Shown here: positions 1-5,520 of the stretch, in pieces
Position numbering within the stretch: position 1 is the first letter of the stretch
How the letters are laid out: each line of letters begins with the position of its first letter
NCBI GenBank assembly: GCA_900550005.1
Contig: URQL01000102.1
Span: forward strand, 1-6,346
Length of the DNA: 6,346 nt
From: an uncultured Erysipelotrichaceae bacterium
GTDB lineage: Bacteria; Bacillota_I; Bacilli_A; Erysipelotrichales; Coprobacillaceae
Direction of reading: 5' to 3'
The notes under the pieces: model-generated
What the model saw: only the letters and a program-made list of their open reading frames with translations
What the model was told of the DNA's origin: nothing
Databases searched by the model: none
Made by a program: the position numbers and the translations under genes

Positions 1-373
1 CAAAATAGTCATATTGTCCAACACAATCTGCTTGTTCTGTACAAGGATAAAGTCCAGTATCTTTATTTTTTATTTCTACACCATTCAAAATCAAATGCCA
101 ATCTAAAGGTTTCTCAAATACATCATCCACATTAATTCCATTTGGTCGATAATAAATAGGAAACATATATGCATCATCTACTTCAATTTCAGGATCTTGT
201 TTTAACTTTTCTATCGTATCTTCACTGATCCACTCATTATGAGTTAAATCATAAGCTCGATTAACTGTTCCTCTATTAGCACTTGATTTAAAGAAGATAT
301 ATTCCATTTGTTCATTACTTTTTGCACATCCAGTAAGTAATAATAATGAAAGTAATATTATTATTTTTTTCAT
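1..373 (-). CDS. Surface lipoprotein paralogue, 3' part missing (window edge)
   Basis: The ATG is at 373-371, preceded by AGGTGAT (377-383), and the frame stays open for 124 codons to the left edge, so the C-terminal half lies outside the window. The product begins with two Lys, a hydrophobic stretch and the lipobox LLTGC with Cys16 as the lipidation site, so it should be exported and anchored to the outer face of the membrane. Translation by hand gives 103 of 124 residues identical to the upstream lipoprotein at 388-1245. Cysteines equivalent to Cys111 and Cys117 are kept (PCTEQADC). It follows that gene by 14 bases and carries its own copied ribosome binding site, so it should be co-transcribed with the ABC transporter. 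Function is unknown; any link to bacteriocin immunity or sensing is inferred from context. Confidence 0.9.
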   Translation of the reverse strand, partial: MKKIIILLSLLLLTGCAKSNEQMEYIFFKSSANRGTVNRAYDLTHNEWISEDTIEKLKQDPEIEVDDAYMFPIYYRPNGINVDDVFEKPLDWHLILNGVEIKNKDTGLYPCTEQADCVGQYDYF

Positions 374-387
374 AGAATCACCTAATT

Positions 388-1245
388 TCAAGTATTTTCA
401 TCTATTAAACCAATTGTATTTCCAAATGGATCTAATTGATTCGTCCATCTAGGATATAAATATAAATCATCTTCCATCTTTTGAATTTTCTTTACTTTCT
501 TCTCATTGGTGGTAATAATATAATCCATTGGTTTAATTTCACTTTCTGCATTTTCTTTTACTATACGGTTCATATCCTCTAAAGAAATATATTGATAAAT
601 ACAACCCGGGGTATCGTAAAATCCTACTACTTGAAACGTAAGAGAAATAACTTTCATGTCATAAATACCATCATGCATACCTATTGGCGTCATCACAGGT
701 GTTTGAATTAAAAGTTCATCATTATAATTTTCTTCAAAATTTGCTATATCTTCCGTAAAGAAAGTGTACTTTTCACCTACGTATATAGGAATACATCCTT
801 CTTTAACTTCACCAGTATATTTTTTAACACATCTATTTTTTAATTCTTCCATATTTTTGAAAGGAGCTATGCCAAAATAGTCATATTGTCCAACACAATC
901 TGCTTGTTCTGTACAAGGATAAAGTCCTGTATCTTTATTTTTTATTTCTATACCATTTAATATCAAATGCCAATCTAAAGGCCATCCTAAAATTTCATCT
1001 ACATCTATTCCATTTGGTTCATAATATTTTATAAACATATAAGCAGCATCTACTTCGATTTCAGGATCTTTTTTTATTTTCTCTATTGTTTCATCACTGA
1101 TCCACTCATTATAAGTCAAATTAAATGCTCGGTTAACAGTTCCTCTATCAGCGCTGGATTTAAAGAAGATATATTCCATTTGTTCATTACTTTTAGTACA
1201 TCCAGTAAGTAGTAATAAAGAGAGTAATATTATTATTTTTCTCAT
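388..1245 (-). CDS. Surface lipoprotein, possible MacB-like extracytoplasmic domain, partner of the adjacent ABC transporter
   Basis: This is a 285-residue predicted lipoprotein with N-terminal MRK, a hydrophobic stretch at about 4-14 and the lipobox LLTGC with Cys16. I chose the ATG at 1245 over the in-frame TTG at 1257 because GGGTGAT (1249-1255) lies just before the ATG, the signal peptide then starts normally, and the downstream paralogue starts at the equivalent ATG. There are no further membrane segments. The mature part has five more cysteines (111, 117, 139, 151, 215), which could form disulfides. Residues 47-65 (a helix with the pattern 'ISDETIEKIKKDPEIEV') and 198-230 ('ISLTFQVVGFYD' then 'YISLEDMNRI') resemble parts of the MacB/FtsX permease periplasmic core as I remember it; this is a faint impression, not a demonstrated homology. 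The gene starts 15 bases after the ATPase stop, so it is very likely in the same operon. Exact function is unknown; sensor, substrate capture or immunity are all possible. Confidence 0.88.
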   Translation of the reverse strand: MRKIIILLSLLLLTGCTKSNEQMEYIFFKSSADRGTVNRAFNLTYNEWISDETIEKIKKDPEIEVDAAYMFIKYYEPNGIDVDEILGWPLDWHLILNGIEIKNKDTGLYPCTEQADCVGQYDYFGIAPFKNMEELKNRCVKKYTGEVKEGCIPIYVGEKYTFFTEDIANFEENYNDELLIQTPVMTPIGMHDGIYDMKVISLTFQVVGFYDTPGCIYQYISLEDMNRIVKENAESEIKPMDYIITTNEKKVKKIQKMEDDLYLYPRWTNQLDPFGNTIGLIDENT

Positions 1246-1260
1246 ATAATCACCCAATTT

Positions 1261-1896
1261 CTACAATTCAATTATTCTAGAACAATAACTATCAAAAATA
1301 TCATCATGACTAGCAACGATCACTGTTTTACCAAGTTTTTGAAGTGTACAAAGTAAATCTAAAACGATTTGTTTGTTTTCTTGATCAAGTGCTGCAGTAG
1401 GTTCATCTGCTAAAACAAGTTCACTTGGTTTCAATAAACAACGTGCTAAAGCAACTCTTTGTTGTTGTCCTCCTGATAAAGTATAAATTTTTTGTTTATT
1501 CATACCTTCTAATTGGACTTGTTTTAATACTTCTTCTATTTTTGTTTGTTTTTCTTGTTTTGATAAAGAAGTGTATTCTAAAGCAATGAGTAAATTATTT
1601 TCTACTGTATCATCATCTATCAATGCAAAGTTTTGAAAGATAAAACTGATCTTATTTCTTAGTAACAATTTACTTTCTTTAGTATTAGGTTGAATATTCT
1701 CTTGATCAAATAGAGTATATTCCCCTTGATCCATCTTTTCTAATAAACCAATCATATTTAATAATGTACTTTTACCACATCCTGATTTACCTTTTAATAA
1801 TACAAATTCACCTGATTGTATAGTTAAATTAAAATTTTGAAATAATTGGTGTTTACCATATGCCTTGTTTAAATTTTTAATATTAATGATTTCCAT
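1261..1896 (-). CDS. ABC transporter ATPase, lactococcin-972 bacteriocin export/immunity type
   Basis: A complete 211-residue cytoplasmic ATPase that should drive the permease encoded just upstream. All nucleotide-binding motifs are present: Walker A GKSGCGKST (36-44), Q-loop Gln88 in FQNF, signature LSGGQQQR (140-147), Walker B VLADEP (161-166), D-loop TAALD (167-171) and switch His197. The short length, with almost nothing after the H-loop strand, fits the MacB/LolD-like group, and the pairing with a DUF1430-type permease fits the 'lactococcin 972 group' of putative bacteriocin exporters (TIGR03608, from memory). The start ATG at 1896 lies inside the permease gene (14-base overlap) and has a strong AAAGGAG at 1903-1909, which supports translational coupling. 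The product may export a peptide or clear one from the membrane; the sequence does not decide which. Confidence 0.95.
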   Translation of the reverse strand: MEIINIKNLNKAYGKHQLFQNFNLTIQSGEFVLLKGKSGCGKSTLLNMIGLLEKMDQGEYTLFDQENIQPNTKESKLLLRNKISFIFQNFALIDDDTVENNLLIALEYTSLSKQEKQTKIEEVLKQVQLEGMNKQKIYTLSGGQQQRVALARCLLKPSELVLADEPTAALDQENKQIVLDLLCTLQKLGKTVIVASHDDIFDSYCSRIIEL

Positions 1897-3925
1897 AGCC
1901 TTCTCCTTTAATAAAGTTCATCACTTGTTTACTTTCTACATTTTTAATAACAAAATAACTAATTAAGGCATCTAAGATTGGTAAAAGGAAAGCAAATAAG
2001 AAGAGTTTATAATTTATAGCTGTTTCTATATAAAGATTATTTGCCATAGAATTCATAAAGAAATAAGATGTTCCTATAAAGATAAGGATAATAAGGATAT
2101 TGATCTTAATCGTTGTAAAGATATACGGTTGATAAATCTTTTTAAAATCATAACCATGTATTTTCTTGATCATAATTTGTTTAATATGCACTTGTTCATA
2201 AATCAATATCGATTGAATCGTAATAAGTAAATATACAAAGCTACTTAATATTAAAATAATCATAGACGTTTTAAATAAGTTTTGATTTTGAATATCTCCA
2301 TCCATAAAGACTTGTCTTATTGTATGATAAGTTGGTATACCTAAATCATCATTTAAATAATTTTTAGCGTATTGATTAATTTTATCTAAAGCTATTTTTT
2401 GTGTAGATACTTTTAAAGGAGAACCAATTCCTGTATAAGTTAAATTTAATAAATCTAGTTCATCCATATTACTTTCTGTTAATACTTGAATAATTGGTTC
2501 TTTTACATAAGGAGTATTTGGATCAAAAGTAAAAATTTCATTAGATTGATTATAATAATAAACTAAAGTATTTTCTTGTATACCATAACTTGCTTTTAAA
2601 GAATTAGGCACATAATAGATAGGTTGGGTCATATTCTCATCGATATCATCATTACTTAACCCCAATGTTTTTAAATAATTCACATTCACTTTTAACACTT
2701 GATCATTTAGGCTCACATAAAAGGCTTGATAATCTTCATTCATTAATTTATAAAATCCTAATAAATCTTCTTGATGTGCTTCTCTTTGAATATCTCTTAA
2801 ATCAAAATAATCTAATAAAGCATAATCTTCATAACTACTCCATGCTTTTCTTCTCTTTTGAATTTGAATTGATTCATTTAAATTAACTAGAGAAAAACTT
2901 AAAATCACACTCATAACGATCAGTAATAAACCTTTAAAAATAGTATTAAAACGTACAAGTAACTTTGAATAGAGTTGTCCTTTTAACCATTCAATTAAAG
3001 ACATTGAACGAATAAAGATAAAGAAGATACAACTACTAAGTAGAGTTAAAACAATAAAGATCACATGACTAACTAATAAGCTAAGTAAGACATTAAAACC
3101 AACATTACCATGACTTACCATTAGATAAATTAGACTAACAATACTTGCTAGTATTTCTACCACTAAAAATTCATAACTAAATTTAAAATAAATTTTATAA
3201 TCATCATAGCCATTAAGTTTTAATATAGCGATTGTTTTCATATTGGATATAAAGTAATAAACCATGAGTAAACAAATCACAACTAAAATAACAGCTAATA
3301 CAACTTTTAAATATGAAAATGAAGACCCTACATTTAAATACGTTGCTTGAGTAACAAGTTGATCTCTAGAAATATGAAATAATTCACTACATTCGTTTAA
3401 AAATTCATCTATTGAACTAACAGAACCAAGCTGAACTTGATAAGTCCCTGATAATAATTGATTCTCTTCTTTTAAACTAAATAATGTTCGTATTTCTACT
3501 TGAGGATCATTTAATGATAAATGTATTGTACCTATTTGATTATTATTTTCTTCTTGATTGCTACCTAAATAACTTAACGTTTCATTATCTGTAGGTAATA
3601 ACTTTCTATCTGTGACTGTTAAATTAGGATTCAATTCATGATTCAAATACACCCCTTTAACAAGCCTATAATTTCCACTTTCATCCCATAAAGTAAAATC
3701 TTTAATAAAATTCACATTGTACTTTTCACTTAAATATTGAATATTTTGATAAAGAACATCATTATCTTCTGTGATAGAAACCGTTACACTATTTTCATCA
3801 AATAAATGATACCAATGATTCACATTTTGCTTTTTTACATTTTCAATGAACAATAACGATTGAACAACAATACCTAATACTAATAATAATTGAATAATAC
3901 GTTTCATATTGAATATTTTCTTCAT
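1883..3925 (-). CDS. Bacteriocin-associated ABC permease, DUF1430/FtsX-like, two fused halves
   Basis: A complete 680-residue integral membrane protein. Hydrophobic segments are at about 9-28, 205-227, 251-271, 280-304, 328-348, 554-576, 604-624 and 638-660, i.e. two sets of four. Large extracytoplasmic domains fill about 29-204 and 349-553, following the first segment of each half. An internal repeat is visible: KLNGYDDYKIY (236-246) against KIHGYDFKKIY (588-598), probably the coupling helix touching the ATPase, and each half ends in a similar tail (EWLKG at 312-316; NFIKG at 670-674). This MacB/FtsX-like architecture in one chain would pair with two ATPase copies. Length and layout match the 'bacteriocin-associated integral membrane (putative immunity) protein' family (TIGR01654/DUF1430, from memory). 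The ATG at 3925 has AAAAGGTG at 3931-3938. It is the first gene of the operon. Peptide export, immunity or lipoprotein handling are alternative roles. Confidence 0.88.
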   Translation of the reverse strand: MKKIFNMKRIIQLLLVLGIVVQSLLFIENVKKQNVNHWYHLFDENSVTVSITEDNDVLYQNIQYLSEKYNVNFIKDFTLWDESGNYRLVKGVYLNHELNPNLTVTDRKLLPTDNETLSYLGSNQEENNNQIGTIHLSLNDPQVEIRTLFSLKEENQLLSGTYQVQLGSVSSIDEFLNECSELFHISRDQLVTQATYLNVGSSFSYLKVVLAVILVVICLLMVYYFISNMKTIAILKLNGYDDYKIYFKFSYEFLVVEILASIVSLIYLMVSHGNVGFNVLLSLLVSHVIFIVLTLLSSCIFFIFIRSMSLIEWLKGQLYSKLLVRFNTIFKGLLLIVMSVILSFSLVNLNESIQIQKRRKAWSSYEDYALLDYFDLRDIQREAHQEDLLGFYKLMNEDYQAFYVSLNDQVLKVNVNYLKTLGLSNDDIDENMTQPIYYVPNSLKASYGIQENTLVYYYNQSNEIFTFDPNTPYVKEPIIQVLTESNMDELDLLNLTYTGIGSPLKVSTQKIALDKINQYAKNYLNDDLGIPTYHTIRQVFMDGDIQNQNLFKTSMIILILSSFVYLLITIQSILIYEQVHIKQIMIKKIHGYDFKKIYQPYIFTTIKINILIILIFIGTSYFFMNSMANNLYIETAINYKLFLFAFLLPILDALISYFVIKNVESKQVMNFIKGEGYGNH
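1903..1909 (-). promoter_or_regulatory. Ribosome binding site of the ATPase gene, inside the permease gene
   Basis: On the minus strand the site reads AAAGGAG, six bases before the ATG at 1896, and lies within the last codons of the permease gene. It fixes the ATPase start and points to coupled translation of the two subunits. Confidence 0.85.
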
Positions 3926-4032
3926 AGTATCACCTTTTTCTTTATTATTTTTATATCCCCGTTATTAAAACCGATACATGAAAAAATATTCTCATTTTGT
4001 TAATTTTTTTAATTTAGCACTAATTTTGTTTC
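3926..4032 (-). other. Untranslated leader of the ABC operon
   Basis: If the promoter at 4040-4067 is used, the transcript has a leader of roughly 105 bases. It is very A+T-rich apart from a GGTTTTAATAACGGGG stretch on the minus strand (3957-3972), in which GTTTTAATAAC is an imperfect palindrome that could bind a regulator. I see no T-box, riboswitch core, terminator/antiterminator pair or credible leader peptide. The stretch ends with the permease ribosome binding site. Confidence 0.35.
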
Positions 4033-4039
4033 TATCTTT

Positions 4040-4067
4040 ATTATACACTAGCCACCTATAAATACAA
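4040..4067 (-). promoter_or_regulatory. Candidate sigma-A promoter of the ABC/lipoprotein operon
   Basis: On the minus strand there is a perfect -10 TATAAT (4040-4045) and a weak -35 TTGTAT (4062-4067) separated by 16 bases, with A+T-rich sequence upstream. It sits just after the terminator of the preceding gene, where a new promoter is needed. The poor -35 suggests low basal strength or help from an activator. An alternative -10, TATAAA (3949-3954), has no good -35. Confidence 0.5.
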
Positions 4068-4090
4068 TATAATTTATAATAAAAATAATA

Positions 4091-4124
4091 AAAAAATACC
4101 ACAAAGTTTTTAAGTCTTTGTGGT
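4091..4124 (-). terminator. Factor-independent terminator of the 163-residue protein gene
   Basis: Read on the minus strand, ACCACAAAG (4116-4124) pairs perfectly with CTTTGTGGT (4098-4106) across a nine-base loop, followed by a T-rich tract (A T T T T T T T from 4098 down). It starts seven bases after the stop codon at 4132-4134. It isolates this gene from the ABC operon downstream. Confidence 0.9.
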
Positions 4125-4131
4125 TAAGATA

Positions 4132-4623
4132 TTATTTACTAAAAAACATTGAGAATTGGTCAGATAAAGGTTGAAGAATACCATAAGCATCTAAATTTGT
4201 TTTAACATTTTCAAGTAAGGTAACTAAATGATGAGGATCATTTAGAGTAATGAGATGTTCTTTACAATACCTATCTAAATCATGAATAAGGATCATTGAA
4301 GAATTAATCAAGTGATACTTCTCTTTATTTTTAAGGCAAATTGTAACAGCTAATAAAAATTCGAAATGAGCTATCGCTGTAGAGGACTTTAGTCCACCAT
4401 TAAATGCTTTTTGACAATCCACTATGATGCTTTCAACCTCATCTAAAGGAAATTGTAATTGATCTTTTTTTACTTTACCAAAAGCATTTAATTGACCAAT
4501 TGAAATAGAATCTTCTTCAAATGAAGCGAGTAATAATGGTAAAGTAGGATAAGTCTTTTCATACTGATGATGATAAATCGTAAATTGTGTGGGAATAAAT
4601 TTTCCAGAATTCAATAAATCCAT
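4132..4623 (-). CDS. Conserved-looking hypothetical protein, 163 residues
   Basis: I do not recognise this protein. It has no signal peptide, no membrane segment and no obvious catalytic or metal-binding motif, so it is probably cytoplasmic. The N-terminal third (about 1-55) looks like short strands and a Leu-rich stretch (LPLLLAS at 28-34). The rest appears mostly helical, with amphipathic segments at about 60-75, 84-98, 106-122 and 130-147, which could be a small helical-bundle domain. The ATG at 4623 is well supported by AGGAGG (4631-4636), seven bases upstream. The gene is a single-gene transcription unit: it has its own near-consensus promoter and its own terminator. That gives no functional clue from neighbours. 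The clean reading frame, strong start signals and terminator make a real gene likely. Confidence 0.85.
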   Translation of the reverse strand: MDLLNSGKFIPTQFTIYHHQYEKTYPTLPLLLASFEEDSISIGQLNAFGKVKKDQLQFPLDEVESIIVDCQKAFNGGLKSSTAIAHFEFLLAVTICLKNKEKYHLINSSMILIHDLDRYCKEHLITLNDPHHLVTLLENVKTNLDAYGILQPLSDQFSMFFSK

Positions 4624-4646
4624 ATAAATCCCTCCTTCTTTACTCC

Positions 4647-4675
4647 ATTATAGTAAATTTAGAAACCGTTGTCTA
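4647..4675 (-). promoter_or_regulatory. Sigma-A-type promoter of the 163-residue protein gene
   Basis: On the minus strand, -35 TAGACA (4670-4675, one mismatch to TTGACA), a 17-base spacer and a perfect -10 TATAAT (4647-4652). Transcription should start near 4640, giving a leader under 20 bases that holds little more than the ribosome binding site AGGAGG (4631-4636). This looks like a strong, probably constitutive promoter. Confidence 0.85.
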
Positions 4676-4708
4676 GCTATTTTTAGAATATTAATAAATA
4701 TAGTTAAG

Positions 4709-4740
4709 AAAAAAAAACAAAGCAGTTAAGCTTTGTTTTT
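4709..4740 (-). terminator. Factor-independent terminator after the MBL-fold hydrolase gene
   Basis: Read on the minus strand, AAAAACAAAGC (4730-4740) pairs with GCTTTGTTTTT (4713-4723) across a six-base loop (4724-4729). The T run continues to 4709, giving nine T residues in all. It begins three bases after the stop codon (4744-4746) and closes the MATE-hydrolase operon. The A/T symmetry means it could also act weakly on the other strand. Confidence 0.92.
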
Positions 4741-4743
4741 ACA

Positions 4744-5520
4744 TTATTTCATTAAACTTTCAAAAGAATCGATTTCACACTTAGAACCATCAAAACTATA
4801 GACACAACAAGGTTCTTTAAAACGAGGCATTGGGTAAGGACGAGTAAGTGCTGTCTTATTTTCAATACGTCGTACAAGTTCGATCATATCTAATAGATAT
4901 TGCATCGTCATTGGATCATTAACTGGTGAAAGAGGATCACGTGTTGGACTTGGATATTGTTGATGACGATGTCCACATAAGAAGATCGGTTCATCATAAT
5001 CATGAATACGATCATATAAATGATGAATTCCTTTTTTATAGTTTTCTAAAATATTATCCATGAAAAATAGCCAAACATAACTTGAACCAATGGCATCTCC
5101 TGTAACCACAAATTGATGGACAGGTTCAATATAAACCATAGATCCTTTTGTATGTCCTGGTACTTCTACGGCTTCTACTTTTAAATCACCTAAATCGATT
5201 ATTTGTCCATCTTCAATAGGTGTACACCAACTAAAATCATCATCGATATCATTAGCTGGGAAGTAAACAGTATGTCCTTTGAATAGATTAATTTCTCCAG
5301 TATGATCGAAGTGGTTATGTGTGATTGCAAAGATACATTCTTTTCCTTGAGAAAGCTTATCAATAATGGCTTGAAGTTCTACTTCATCTTCTTCATGTTT
5401 ATTAGAAGCATCGATCCATAACACTTTTTGAGAACCAATTAAACAATACATACTTGAAGGATTATCAATTTGATCTTCAATATGATAAGCATAATCATTG
5501 ATTTTTTCTACACGATACAT
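4744..5520 (-). CDS. Metallo-beta-lactamase-fold hydrolase (glyoxalase II-like)
   Basis: A complete 258-residue protein with all the metal ligands of the MBL fold: THNHFDH with His68, His70, Asp72 and His73, His123 in PGHTKGS, Asp142 in TGDAIG, and His184 in CGHRHQ. It should bind two metal ions (Zn or Fe) and hydrolyse a thioester, phosphodiester or related bond in the cytoplasm; no signal peptide is present. The exact substrate cannot be told. After His184 there is a C-terminal extension of about 70 residues with a helix (about 203-222) and a Cys pair (238-239), longer than a minimal glyoxalase II-like core. No flavodoxin domain follows. The ATG at 5520 shares one base with the MATE stop codon (TAATG) and has AGGAGGT eight bases upstream, so translation is coupled. 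A terminator follows at once. Confidence 0.93.
   Translation of the reverse strand: MYRVEKINDYAYHIEDQIDNPSSMYCLIGSQKVLWIDASNKHEEDEVELQAIIDKLSQGKECIFAITHNHFDHTGEINLFKGHTVYFPANDIDDDFSWCTPIEDGQIIDLGDLKVEAVEVPGHTKGSMVYIEPVHQFVVTGDAIGSSYVWLFFMDNILENYKKGIHHLYDRIHDYDEPIFLCGHRHQQYPSPTRDPLSPVNDPMTMQYLLDMIELVRRIENKTALTRPYPMPRFKEPCCVYSFDGSKCEIDSFESLMK

Larger units (their letters stand above)
1..1260 (-). repeat. Tandem gene duplication, 872-base period
   Basis: Bases 1-388 align with 873-1260 at a constant offset of 872 with no indel. I counted 51 mismatches in 388 positions, about 87% identity. Similarity runs through the lipoprotein start codon, its ribosome binding site and the short spacer, and ends at the stop codon of the preceding gene (about 388 against 1260). 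The repeated unit is therefore spacer plus ribosome binding site plus whole gene. The far end of the second copy is beyond the left edge, so further copies cannot be excluded. Confidence 0.93.

Noticed and set aside
1246..1257. TTG start at 1257 extending the lipoprotein by four residues
   Set aside because: The GGGTGAT ribosome binding site lies inside this extension, the ATG at 1245 gives a normal lipoprotein signal peptide, and the paralogue starts at the equivalent ATG.
2665..2886. Plus-strand open frame of 73 codons
   Set aside because: It lies entirely inside the permease gene on the opposite strand and its translation has no domain or hydrophobic pattern of its own; it looks like a shadow of that gene.
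3951..3995. Fourteen-codon leader peptide (MRIFFHVSVLITGI) before the permease
   Set aside because: There is no ribosome binding site before its ATG, no codon run suited to attenuation and no terminator hairpin after it.
3926..4131. Riboswitch, T-box or small lactococcin 972-like peptide gene in the intergenic region
   Set aside because: I found no conserved riboswitch core, no competing hairpins besides the upstream terminator and no open frame with a signal peptide.
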